In this document: positions 45,135 to 55,130 of the stretch, one piece after another
Layout of the letters: each line of letters begins with the position of its first letter
How positions within the stretch are numbered: position 1 is the stretch's first letter
From: Amaurobius ferox
Taxonomy: Eukaryota; Arthropoda; Arachnida; Araneae; Amaurobiidae
NCBI GenBank assembly: GCA_951213105.1
Contig: OX578146.1
Location: forward strand, 107,764,697 to 107,828,696
DNA: 64,000 bases
Direction of reading: 5' to 3'
Notes under the pieces: model-generated
The model's database searches: none
What the model was told of the DNA's origin: nothing
The model's input: only the letters and a program-made list of their open reading frames with translations
Program-made: the position numbers and the translations under genes

Positions 45135-45520
45135 TTGTTGTTGTTGAGACCCAGACCGTCCGACCTACCAGAAAGGTGTAAGGTAACTGTATGGACGGCC
45201 GGGAAGTGCCACCCAATTTAGACCGGAACCCAGTGGGGGAGGCATCCACAGGGACCGTACCCTCCTTCCCCTACCACCAACCTCTCGGAAGGACTTACGG
45301 ACCCACATGTTTAACGTGATCGTACTCCGCATGAACACGGCGGCATTTGTGGCAGCGTGCAAATCTAGCGCGCAAACCACGGGGATACCGCACCCGAGAT
45401 GGCCAACAGCACGCGGCGTTCCGAGGTGGTCACCCACCAAGTACTATCCGCGCCCGATGCTGCTTGACTTCGGTGATCTAACGAGAACCGGTGTTTTCAG
45501 CACGGTACGGCCGTTGGCCC
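45135..45520 (-). repeat. 5S rRNA/tRNA hybrid SINE, second full-length copy
   Basis: Flanked by the 13-bp duplication aaattgcgatatg (45122-45134 and 45521-45533). On the minus strand it has the 5S-like head (45402-45518), the same truncated tRNA remnant lacking box B, the family S body, and a (CAA)n tail. By eye it differs from the 30996 copy at only a few positions (for example atccgc/aaccgc after the 5S box C), so both insertions are young and come from one master. Confidence 0.93.
45402..45518 (-). rRNA. 5S rRNA-like head of a SINE (second copy)
   Basis: 117 nt, the same length and junctions as 30997-31113. It carries complements of gccaacggccgtaccgtgct and gttggc. It is SINE-derived and not a functional 5S array member. 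Confidence 0.85.
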
Positions 45521-45533
45521 AAATTGCGATATG

Positions 45534-46289
45534 TAAAACAATGTTTCATCACCGATCACTGCATGTTGCCTTATTTTCAACGTTTTCGGACAATTTAATT
45601 TCCCCCCCCCCCCCCCCCCCCGCGACCCGCGAGCACAGAGACTTCAATTTTTTCTGATAAGCGCTGGATGAAGAATATATTATAAATACATACTTACATA
45701 TGAATACATATGCAGGGTGAATCAAAAAGATTTTACCACTTAAAAATTATTAAATGTTAATAGTAAAACAGCACCTTGTTATACAATTCTTAAAACTTAT
45801 TCTTCACTAATAATGTTGAATGAAAAACTTCCAAGCTGCAATTTTCCTTCTTTCTGCAAAACTAAGTCTTATTGCCATATTTAGTGACAGTGACAACAAA
45901 ATTTGCATGATGTTGTCTTCTCCATACACTCTAAAAAATAAATGTGTAAAACTGGAAATTTACACAATTATATCGGTAAATGTGTCAATTCACAGACGTG
46001 TATCTCAAATATACGCGTTGGTGTATGTATTTAATGAAGTGTGTATTTAAGGAAGTGTGTACTACTTTCTAAAAGTGCATTAAAATGTGTAAATCTAATA
46101 AATCATGGGATTTTACACAGCTTGGCTGGTTTTTCAGTTTACACACATTTTAATGTATACTAACGAGCATCTGTGGCCAGCCCTTTCGCTTTACAATTTT
46201 ATTGATGGGTTGACGTAATTCTCCACATGAGCTGTCACACATTTCATAATATAAAAACTAATTAGATTTGAAAAAATCTATCTGAATGA
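45534..46289. other. Non-coding interval
   Basis: A long C-homopolymer lies at about 45602-45620. No supported gene; the 76-codon frame at 45820 has no motif. Phrases on aatgtgtaaa and gtgtgtattta repeat near 45940-46160. Confidence 0.45.
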
Positions 46290-46560
46290 TGGTGAGACAG
46301 CCCAGTGGTTAACGCGAGGGAATTGCACGCGAACGATCCAAATTTGATTCCCGACTCTGCCCAAACTGTCCTTGTGTTCACGCGAGGTATGGGCACGTTA
46401 AATATGCTGGCCCGTAAGTCCTTCCGAGAAGTTGGCGGTAGGGGAAGGAGTGTATGGTCCCTGTGGATGCAGACCTCACTGGGTTCCGGTCTAAATTGCG
46501 GGGCACTACTCTACCGTCCAAATAGATACCTTACACCTAGGTCGGACGGTCTCATTCAAA
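46290..46560 (+). repeat. tRNA-headed SINE (family S), diverged
   Basis: Head cagcccagtggttaacgcga (46299) and aaatttgattcccgac (box B-like, mutated). The body is acgttaaatatgctggcccg, taagtccttccgagaagttg and ctgggttccggtctaaattg, and the tail is aggtcggacggtctc. More diverged than the 5S-headed copies. Confidence 0.85.
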
Positions 46561-48232
46561 GGAAAAGTAGAACTTTAGTCAGTTCTCTATTTTTACATTA
46601 GTTAAGCAATTTTATTTTATTAATAAGATGTTTTAAAAGTTAAAAAATATATAATAAAAATTTTCGTTAGATTCAAATATATTATTTAAATTCTAAATTA
46701 TCATTTTATAGTTACATTCATATATTCGATTTACATTCTGCCAAATTAGATTTCCCTATTATGTGAATATTACTGCGTGAGTTCCAAATATCAGTGGCGT
46801 AGGCAGGGATTTCACATGAGATTTTTCTTGCTTTAACCCCGGATATGTGCCACTATTTGTATACTTCACATTATTTGACCAGAACTGATTTGAAATTAAA
46901 ATGAAATATTAATTTTATTTTGCCCACTGTGCAAAATTGCATGATAATTACAATAGAGATTTTAAAATGAAGTACTTCGAAGAGTTTTCGAGGTAGGTAG
47001 TTATTTATTGAGAAAAATGCAGTTGATGCGAAGAGAATATGGCAGTAGTACCACGGCAACCACTTGATTATGCAACGCGACTCAATAAAGCAAGCGCATT
47101 GCGTTGCGTAATCGAGTAGGACAGTGGTACGGAGTAAGGCTCCTATACTATATAGACGTATATATAGGAGCCTTAAGTGGTACTAACCGCGCTCAAAGCT
47201 TCTTAAGTTTTCAGCTACGAAGAAACCGATAATAAAATGGAATGACTGCAAAGTGGTTTTGGAGGTTTAACATGATTTTATAAAATACATATATTTTATT
47301 TATTCATATATAATTAATATAGTTTATAATAAAATTATATAATTAAATTGTAATAACTCTACACTTAACGTGATTGGTTGCCAAAGAAGCTGCGATCCTG
47401 CATTTGAATGACGTCAGTGTGTTTTGCTTTCTCATTTGTGGTGATTGTAGTAGCTGTAATCGCCGAACTAAATGAAGTAAGTTTTAGACTATTTACTAAT
47501 TTTTAATACGTATCATTAAAAAATATTATTGAAATACAAATTCTTGTATGTAAACTATTTAAAATTTCGATAAATTCTTTTGATGAATATTACATTGACT
47601 GACAAAAGTTTGTCTTCATAACTTTTCAACCCGGTCTGTTTATATTACTATGAAAGTTTTTTTTTAACTGCGAATATCGAAATCTAAAAAAGTCAATGTT
47701 AATTAGCCTTTTTTATAACCGACAAGTAATCTGGAACTTCAAAAGATGTAGTTAAGCTTTGGTCATACATCGTCTGCCGGATGTTTGTTTACATAAAGTA
47801 TAACCCTTAAAGTTGTTAGGCCGAACCGGAAAATAGGCCCCCACTCATTTTTCAAAGTACGATCCCGCGCCAAGTTGGCTCGATTCATGGGGTTGCAATT
47901 TCATTTCGGATACTTCGCCAATCTGGTAGCCCACGACTTCGTTTATCCAATCAGCGCGCGTCTATTTGGGAATCTGCATTTTAATAGGTAGGTAGTAGTC
48001 TTCATAGTCTTTGTGTATTTCATCAGAATTATTTCGAACGATTTGAGCGATCCGATCACATCGAACGATTTGAGCGATCCGAACTTTCGTGTATCTTTCT
48101 CGATCGCTTTTATTTAAGTTTATAATTGGAACTGCTTTGAAGGAAATCTTCAATCATTTTACGTACATTTTGGCTGTGCAAAAATTTTTTTAAGATTTTA
48201 AATAGTTTTTGGATTGCAGATTGAGTTACGAA
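46561..48232. other. Non-coding interval with hairpins
   Basis: Contains CAGTGGCGTAGGCAGGG at 46792, an imperfect ~32-bp-arm hairpin (about 47047-47080 with 47101-47132), a 12-bp-arm hairpin (aaggctcctata/tataggagcctt, 47135-47174), and a 23-24-bp direct repeat tcgaacgatttgagcgatcc at about 48036 and 48059. The 3' part probably holds the left side of the Merlin-type element; I could not identify its terminal inverted repeat. Confidence 0.5.
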
Positions 48233-49276
48233 ATGGCATACGGTAAGTGGCAAATGGATTCGAGCGAATGTTCAAGAAGAAAACGTGTTGATGTTGGTGA
48301 AAATGAATCTAGTTTTAAATTTTTTTATTTGTTGGAAGCAAAAGGTAAGAGAGCAGTGATTGATTGGTGTGTGTTAAAAGGGTTAATTAGTGATAGGTTT
48401 GAATGTCCTAAGTGTGGAGATGCGATGGAATTGTGTGAAGGAGAGAGATTGATTGATGGTTTTGAATGGAGGTGTAGAAAGAGATCGGGTGATGATAAGC
48501 ATGAAGTATGTAGGAGTGTGAGAAGGGGCACGTGGTTCGATAAAAGTAAATTAAGTATAACTGAAATTTTAACTTTAATGTGGTTTCTTAATATTGAATG
48601 CAAGGTTGTGATGAGTCAGTTGAATGTCACGGACAAAACTGTTACCGATTAGAAACAGTTTTGCCGTGACATTTGTGGGAGTGCTTTGTTTAAAAATAAA
48701 AGTAAGATTGGGGGGGATGGTGTGATTGTGGAGATAGATGAGAGTAAGTTCGGGAAAAATAAGTATGGAAGAGGAAAGCCTGTGGAGGGACAGTGGGTGT
48801 TTGGGGGGGGGGGTTGAAAGGGGAACGAATAGATGTTTTTTGCGAAGGTTTCTAACAGGTCGAGAAAATGTTTGATGAATGTGATTGAGAAATATGTTGA
48901 GAAGGGGACATTGATAATATCGGACTGTTGGAAGGCTTGTCTTCAAGATGAAGGCTTCAGACACCTTAAGGTAAACCACAGCTACCATTTCAAAGACCCC
49001 GAGACAGGAGCGCATACCAATTCCATTGAAGGAACTTGGTCTGCAATCAAAAGAAAAGTGAAAGGAAGAAAAGTGAAACATTATTTTAATTCGTATTTAT
49101 ATGAATATATGTGGAAGAGAAAATACGATCATTCTATTGGGGAGGAAGCTTGGAATGCATATTTGAAAGATGCTGTTTCCATCTTCCCTCCCCATAGACG
49201 TGATGAAGATGCAGAAAAGGAAAATAAATTTTTACATCACTCGGATACGGAGGAAGAAGAAGATGACGAGGAATGA
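48233..49276 (+). pseudogene. Merlin/IS1595-type (ISXO2-like) transposase, disrupted
   Basis: A DDE transposase in three pieces. The N-terminal part has a zinc-ribbon-like FECPKCGDAMELC and RCRKRSGDDKHEVC, typical of the IS1595/ISXO2 group. An in-frame TAG stands at 48650-48652; the frame continues with the first catalytic block VEIDESKFGKNKYGRGKPVE (about 48740). A long G-homopolymer (about 48800-48811) then shifts the frame. The rest (48833-49276) carries the second Asp in IISDCWKAC, the HTNSIEGTWSAIKRKVKGRK block with the third acidic residue, and an acidic tail. A ttggattgcag just upstream may be a splice acceptor, or the start may be the ATG at 48233. Eukaryotic relatives belong to the Merlin superfamily. 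Stop plus frameshift make this copy inactive, though both lesions are simple. Confidence 0.9.
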
Positions 49277-49361
49277 GGTTAGTTTTTTATTTGTTAATCC
49301 CGTGTTTTGAAATTGTCTTGTATTTTTCCGTGTTTTTGAAATGTGTTTCTTAATTTTAAAG
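49277..49361. other. Probable 3' non-coding part of the Merlin-type element
   Basis: A short AT-rich spacer between the transposase stop and the minisatellite. The element's right terminus was not identified. Confidence 0.4.
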
Positions 49362-49410
49362 TATCGTTTTTCTTAAATTAAGTTAAAGTACAAACTTTTT
49401 TCTAAGTATC
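49362..49410 (+). repeat. 45-bp minisatellite, left part
   Basis: One unit (agtatcgtttttcttaaatt, aagttaaagtacaaactttt, ttcta) plus the first bases of a second (agtatc). The array continues at 54788 beyond the LTR element, showing that the element landed inside it. Confidence 0.85.
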
Positions 49411-50127
49411 ATTAGGGTTCTCTCGCTCTCGGAGATGAATTCGCTGCGTTCGACTGTATTGACTCAGCCAAATGTGAAATTAAATACCTGTGATCAGGTT
49501 GCCAGTGTCATTTCGGGAACACTGACTGCTTAAAAGGTAACTGTGCTCTCGGATAACGTGAATATCGTATCCGGGACTCCGACAAGGTATTGAATATATA
49601 AATAGTAAGATGCAAGTAGGAAATGTTTCCAAAAAAATCAAATAAAGCTTTCAAATCAATAGTTGTAAAATTAAAACACGGTCTTTTATTATCAAACTCA
49701 ACAGCAAATACACAATATTGAAGAATACAAAAGCCGGGTAAAATCGGCCTGAGACGACAAGTCGTAAGGCATCGACTTGTTTCATGTACGGATGTTAAGC
49801 GTCTCTCTCGATGCGTGCCTTGCATTGAGTATATATTCATGCTAAAATTCTGAGACCACCTAACAACTTGAACTTTGAGATTGTTTCTCATGACCCCGTC
49901 GTATCGGGACCACACATTCTTGAAGCGTCGAGATCTCTCCCCCGCTCTTTGATAACAAGTGGAATGGCAAAATGGCTAGATTTCGTGGAAATCTGAGGGA
50001 AGTTTATGGCTCTGTTTTTCCCAAGCGCTAAGTTGGAGGTCTGGGCACAAGGAGGTAATGACCTCAGGAATCTTCAGAGAAAAAAAATGGCGAGCATCCA
50101 ACTCTGAACAATCCTGAGTTTCTTACA
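49411..50127 (-). repeat. 3' LTR of the Gypsy-type element
   Basis: Matches the 5' LTR with about seven differences by eye over 717 bp. The outermost two bases at 49411-49412 differ from the other LTR (AT instead of TG), which damages the terminal TG/CA on this side. The complement of tttatt near 49685 gives AATAAA, the likely polyadenylation signal. The purine-rich gagg-ggc stretch just inside (50128-50138, minus strand GGAGGGGCA) is the polypurine tract candidate. A 135-codon frame here is chance. Confidence 0.92.
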
Positions 50128-50753
50128 TGCCCCTCCAGAGAAAAACTCGGGTGAATCATCCAGCTTTTTCCAACAACCCACAAGAAACTCACGCTGGTCC
50201 CTCAGATTCCTCACACAACATTTTCCAACACATGATCCAGTATCTGGCACTTTGCTTTCACTTTGGTCACTTCGAATTCAAGATCACTCTGTTTATCAGA
50301 GATCAACAATTTTTGACGAAACTCCACACAGTTTGTGTATGACGATAGAGTTTTTGGCACACACTATAACCAGTTCGATTACAGTCGTAATCTTGGTTCA
50401 TGGTCAAATTCATTAACAGTTTGAATTAACGAATCACTGCACTTATATAGAAGAGCTTCAGTATTCACCGTGAGTCTTGCCGTGCGTCACAGCTCAACTA
50501 GGTGGTTTCATCACCCGTGATTCATTTATCTCGATTGTTCCCCCGGGATCTCATGTTTTTACATCTTTCATTGCAATAATAAACAAAAAAAATAAAACTC
50601 TCGAAATCCCCTTCCAAAAAAAAAACCAAAAGAAAAACAAACTCTCAAGATATGTCATTTCATATCTAACACAAAAAAAAAACAAGGAACAATATTTTAT
50701 ATTCAATCTAAAACTCTATCTCTTAATGCTATTAACAATATCGGTTCATACTG

Positions 50754-51548
50754 TTATATCTGCGCCCCTGCGCTCCATTTCTCTCCATACGACTTAGTTT
50801 CCTCGAAACCATCTATATTACACTCCTCCCATATTCTTATAAAATAACCAAACAATAAAAAGAAAACTCCCTTTACTCCTTTAACACAACTCATGCAAAA
50901 TCTGCACACTGACACATATACAATAAATACACCCCTATAATAAATACAATTCCTCCTCACTCCACACATCTCTCCTTCTGGTAAACAGAAACTAAAAATC
51001 ATTTTCCCCTTTCCTGTCTCGACCGCTTCTTCACTTAGTTTCGCTTTCTCCGGGGTCGAGAGAGATCCGCTTGACCTAATTTCAAGCATCCTATCTCCCT
51101 GCCCCTCCCGGTTTCGGTAAACTTTCTAACCCATACCTCTCCGCTTTCTTGCTCTACTACGACGAGAGAGCTTCTCCATCCCTTTCCGACTATCCACCTC
51201 GCTTCGCGTTCCATTACAGCCTTTAGCTCGCACCGAACCTGTGCTAGGACTCCTTCCACTTCTGGCATCTCCGGTTTCCTTTTTCGAAAGTGAAACTTTC
51301 GGCTTCACCTCCTCCCGGCTCCAACTCTGTTCGGGATATCTACCATTTAACCTATCCTGGGTATCCATCTGCCCAATTTCTATTTCCTGCCTTTCGTACT
51401 GCATTAACAGATATTCTAGCGGCCTTAAATGTGCGCGCTGTCGTTTTTTCGACCTGCTCCTCCACGGAACAACTACACGTTTCTCCTTTTTCGCTAATTC
51501 TTTACTGGGGCGTTTCCCCCTGCGGTACTTCTTGTACTGCTGAAACAT
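50754..51548 (-). other. Interior region downstream of gag-protease, unassigned frames
   Basis: On the minus strand a 140-codon frame (51126-51548) overlaps the end of gag-protease by 47 bases in another phase and is Arg/Lys-rich. A 111-codon frame (50754-51089) follows, with a hydrophobic stretch and several cysteines. I recognise neither. They could be relics of a lost pol or accessory region, or chance. The place normally filled by reverse transcriptase and integrase is only about 1.4 kb long. Confidence 0.4.
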
Positions 51549-53400
51549 TCACGCGTTTCTCCGCGGAACCTTGCGATTGTGGGCACTCAGCCCCTTCCGT
51601 TTCCTTCCCCCCTGCGGTTTCCTTTTCCAAACTAGAAACGGACCGTCCCAGGTTTTCTCCCTTGCTACTGCATCTCGGTATGAGGGTTAACCTGCCTTCC
51701 CTCTCCTCCGATTCCGAAACTAAACTCACAGCCTTGCTCAACTTTGTTTCGCTTTCCTTCCCGCTCTCAGCAGTCTGCTGCTCCTCGGATATCGAGATAA
51801 AATTCTCTGCGGGATTTGACCCTGTTTCTAACTCCGTAATTCCGACTCTTGCCTCCTCTTCTACACGGGTTTCTTCCAAAATTCCCTTTATCTGCGGAGG
51901 TAACAATACTTGCTCATCCAAATCTTGGGCGACCGCGCATAGTATCTCCTGGTGAGGTACATCACATTTCTCCCCCTTTGCCATACCTAGCGGGACCTTT
52001 AACAAGGGGCATTCAACGGCCGGTCCAAATATCCCTTTTAAATAAATGGCCTCCTCTCCACTATCCGACTTCCTGGATATTAGATCACTCCTAACCACGG
52101 TAATCTCCGCCCCTGAATCCACTAGCGCCCACGCTAGCTTTCCGTCCACGCTCACTGGTACTCTTTCCAACTCACAGCGAGTCTGCATCTCCTGCTTCCT
52201 CCTGTTCCCAGATCCTATGGCATCCACCCTAGCTATGACTCTTTGGTCCCCCATTCGTGGTGCGTTTCTTGGATCCCCTGCGCGTCTTTCTGTCTGCCCG
52301 TCCGCCCGTCTCTGCCTCACTTGAGGACAGTTCCATCTGATATGGCTCCTCGACCCACATTCATAACATTCGCCGCTTTGGCCCCCACGTTCGGGTCCTT
52401 TCCAAACTTGCCGTGCCTTTCCGCTCTCAGTTCGAGATTGGTCACGTCTTTCCTTTTTCTGCATATTGGACCTTTCTGTCCCCTGTCCAGACGTCGCATA
52501 GGACTTTCCCCTGGCCGCAAAATACATGTCGCACTCTTTGGCCAGTTCCCTTGGCCTAAACCAGCCTTCTCCCTGTCTAATGCCTATGTGTGCGTACGTC
52601 TCCACGTCCAAGCCCTGGGTCATCTTATCAGTAATTATTAAGTGATTTAGGGTTTCTAAATCCTTAGCCCCTTTTAGACTGCAATAGTACTCCCACATGG
52701 ACGTAATTCGCGTCGCGAACTGCACGAAGCTCTCGTCAGTACGACGGCTCGCCTTCCTGAATTTTTCCAGGCATATCTGTGGCGATGGTTGAAAATTTTC
52801 CAACACCACTCCCTTTACTACAGTGTAATCTCCATATTGTTCTGCCGATATTTGAGTTAATAAATCCGCTGCTCTTTCCCCCAACAAGTTTAATAGGATA
52901 GTTGCCCTAAATTCTAATGGTACATTTTCCGATGCGAACGCTCTTTCCAAACTCGTGAAGAAATAGGCCCATTGGTCTGCCCGTGTCGGTACTTTTACTG
53001 TTAATAATCTGATTATGCGGACCGTTTCTTCGATTGTTCTAAACCTCATGGGTGCTCCTGTCTCCACACTGATCGTTGGACTCTCCGTATTGATGCGCTC
53101 CTGTGCCCTTAACCTTTCTATTTCTATCCTTTCCTGTGATTCTAATTTTTCCCTTTCCAAATTTAAGTTTGCCTCGAATTGTTCCCGTTCCAGTTTTAAT
53201 TTTGCTTCCGATTGTTCCCGTTCCACTCTCTCAGCCACAATAGCTGTTAGCATCCCCTCTACTACCTCTTCCTCATAATCTGGACTTTCCAAAATCAACC
53301 TCCTTAGTTCCATGATTTTCAAATTTAGTGGAACAGTTTCTACCAGTTCCGTCGCTAACCTAGCCAAATCTGCTTTTCTAGCCTTTGCCAAAAATGCCAT
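51502..53400 (-). CDS. Gag-protease polyprotein of the LTR element (632 codons)
   Basis: Structural and processing protein of the retrotransposon particle. Residues ~55-105 form a charged coiled coil (EREQ/LERE heptads). Residues ~120-270 resemble the Gypsy gag capsid core (ADQWAYFFTSLERAF, FRATILLNLLGERA, FVQFATRITSMWEYY). A CCHC zinc knuckle, CYECGSRSHIRWNC, is at 345-358 for RNA binding. The aspartic protease active site LVDSGAEITVV is at ~426-436, with the usual hydrophobic strands after it (YLKGIFGPAVECPLLKVPL). The C-terminal ~130 residues are acidic/Ser-rich and unassigned, then a stop. The start is the first ATG of an undisturbed frame, 670 nt inside the 5' LTR. The frame is intact, in keeping with a recent insertion. 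Confidence 0.92.
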   Translation of the reverse strand: MAFLAKARKADLARLATELVETVPLNLKIMELRRLILESPDYEEEVVEGMLTAIVAERVEREQSEAKLKLEREQFEANLNLEREKLESQERIEIERLRAQERINTESPTISVETGAPMRFRTIEETVRIIRLLTVKVPTRADQWAYFFTSLERAFASENVPLEFRATILLNLLGERAADLLTQISAEQYGDYTVVKGVVLENFQPSPQICLEKFRKASRRTDESFVQFATRITSMWEYYCSLKGAKDLETLNHLIITDKMTQGLDVETYAHIGIRQGEGWFRPRELAKECDMYFAARGKSYATSGQGTERSNMQKKERRDQSRTESGKARQVWKGPERGGQSGECYECGSRSHIRWNCPQVRQRRADGQTERRAGDPRNAPRMGDQRVIARVDAIGSGNRRKQEMQTRCELERVPVSVDGKLAWALVDSGAEITVVRSDLISRKSDSGEEAIYLKGIFGPAVECPLLKVPLGMAKGEKCDVPHQEILCAVAQDLDEQVLLPPQIKGILEETRVEEEARVGITELETGSNPAENFISISEEQQTAESGKESETKLSKAVSLVSESEEREGRLTLIPRCSSKGENLGRSVSSLEKETAGGKETEGAECPQSQGSAEKRVNVSAVQEVPQGETPQ

Positions 53401-54043
53401 TTTGAGATATAATCTAATAATCTTAATTTTCTTTAAAAAAAATTATGATTTATCTTATTTCTTTACCTCAGTCTCTTAATGAGTCTGTATTTCTCTTAAA
53501 TTACCTCCAAAAACAAAATTGACTTATTTGATAACATATATACACTCCTAACCTTTACATATACAGAATACAGTTTCTAAACATTAAATATGATATACAA
53601 TAATTCTTTTCCTCTCATTTAAAATTACATCCTAACGTTATCAATTAAAAATTTCCGAGCTTTGGCTAAGCAATTTTCCTATATCTTTTGTGCTCGGTCA
53701 AAAGATCTCCTAACTCCCCTTAATTATCTATCACGAGATCCCGAAATTTTACAATAAGGAACAATCAAAACAAAAGAATCACTCACCCCTCCTTCAAGGG
53801 ACTGCCGCATCTAGTTGCCACTCTCTTTGGTGTCAGATTCCTTGTCGCTGCTCTGAATTTGTTGAGGGCTCCACTCCAGGCTTGTGGGACTTCGCTTTGG
53901 GCAGGAAAAACTCAGTCACTCTTTTCCACGGGTGCTCCGATCGTCTGTTAGTGTCCGGTCGATGACCTCTGGTATCTCTTGGGTGTCGGTTCGGGCTATT
54001 CGATGTGGTTTCCTCTGCATCAAACCAGCTGTCTCCTTCTCCG

Positions 54044-54064
54044 GAATCCCGTCGCTTGCCACCA
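54044..54064 (-). promoter_or_regulatory. Candidate primer-binding site of the LTR element
   Basis: Six bases inside the 5' LTR (which ends at 54071), the minus strand reads TGGTGGCAAGCGACGGGATT. It starts with the TGG expected opposite a tRNA CCA end. I cannot name the tRNA with confidence. Confidence 0.55.
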
Positions 54065-54070
54065 CCGAAA

Positions 54071-54787
54071 TGTAGGGTTCTCTCGCTCTCGGAGATGAAT
54101 TCGCTGCGTTCGACTGTATTGACTCAGCCAAATGTGAAATTAAATACCTGTGATCAGGTTGTCAGTGTCATTTCGGAAACACTGACTGCTTAAAAGGTAA
54201 CTGTGCTCTCGGATAACGTGAATATCGTATCCGGGACTCCGACAAGGTATTGAATATATAAATAGTAAGATGCAAGTAGAAAATGTTTCCAAAAAAATCA
54301 AATAAAGCTTTCAAATCAATAGTTGTAAAATTAAAACACGGTCTTTTATTATCAAACTCAACAGCAAATACACAATATTGAAGAATACAAAAGCCGGGTA
54401 AAATCGGCCTGAGACGACAAGTCGTAAGGCATCGACTTGTTTCATGTACGGATGTTAAGCGTCTCTCTCGATACGTGCCTTGCATTGAGTATATATTCAT
54501 GCTAAAATTCTGAGACCACCTAACAACTTGAACTTTGAGATTGTTTCTCATGACCCCGTCGTATCGGGACCACACATTCTTGAAGCGTCGAGATCTCTCC
54601 CCCGCTCTTTGATGACAAGTGGAATGGCAAAATGGCTAGATTTCGTGGAAATCTGAGGGAAGTTTATGGCTCTGTTTTTCCCAAGCGCTAAGTTGGAGGT
54701 CTGGGCACAAGGAGGTAATGACCTCAGGAATCTTCAGAGAAAAAAAATGGCGAGCATCCAACTCTGAACAATCCTGAGTTTCTTACA
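54071..54787 (-). repeat. 5' LTR of the Gypsy-type element
   Basis: 717 bp with TG/CA termini on the minus strand (TGTAAG...CCTACA). The complement of gagtatatattcatgc (about 54487) gives a TATATA box, and AATAAA (complement at about 54345) lies ~145 bp further on. These fit a U3-R-U5 promoter and polyadenylation layout. Confidence 0.92.
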
Positions 54788-55050
54788 GTATCGTTTTTCT
54801 TAAATTAAGTTAAAGTACAAACTTTTTTCTAAGTATCGTTTTTCTTAAATTTAGTTAAAGTACAAACTTTTTTCTAAGTATCGTTTTTCTTAAATTAAGT
54901 TAAAGTACAAACTTTTTTCTAAGTATCGTTTTTCTTAAATTTAGTTAAAGTACAAACTTTTTTCTAAGTATCGGTTTTCTTAAATTTAGTTAAAGTACAA
55001 ACTTTTTTCTAAGTATCGTTTTTCTTAAATTTAGTTAAAGTACAAACTCA
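54788..55050 (+). repeat. 45-bp minisatellite, right part, ~6 units
   Basis: Units of agtatcgtttttcttaaatt(t/a)agttaaagtacaaacttttttcta repeat nearly perfectly from 54788 to about 55050; alternating taagtt/tttagtt variants suggest a higher-order pair. Single substitutions (atcggttttc at 54970) occur. Together with 49362-49410 the array had at least seven units before the LTR insertion. Confidence 0.92.
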
Positions 55051-55130
55051 CAATCGTATTTTGTACGCTTTTTATGAGTATTATTCACTTTTATTTATAT
55101 TCAAATGCAATATCATTTAACAAAATTCCA

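Larger units (their letters stand above)
49411..54787 (-). mobile_element. Gypsy-type LTR retrotransposon, non-autonomous
   Basis: 717-bp direct LTRs (49411-50127 and 54071-54787) flank a 3.94-kb interior. A 5-bp duplication GTATC (49406-49410 and 54788-54792) marks the insertion. On the minus strand the LTR begins TGTAAGAAAC and ends CCCTACA. The interior encodes gag with a zinc knuckle and an aspartic protease, but no reverse transcriptase, RNase H or integrase motif is visible in any frame, and there is no room for a full pol. It would need proteins from a relative to move. LTR identity of about 99% indicates recent insertion. Confidence 0.92.

Noticed and set aside
48325..49081. Minus-strand frames of 92 and 168 codons
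   Set aside because: Antisense of the Merlin-type transposase, which has the catalytic motifs.
49508..49915. 135-codon minus-strand frame, present again at 54168-54575
   Set aside because: Lies wholly inside the LTR and is duplicated only because the LTR is; no known domain.
50754..51089. Envelope-like protein of the LTR element
   Set aside because: Only one hydrophobic stretch and some cysteines; no signal peptide, fusion motif or conserved architecture.
51290..52641. Plus-strand frames of 132-221 codons
   Set aside because: Antisense shadows of the gag-protease gene, which carries the zinc knuckle and protease motifs on the minus strand.
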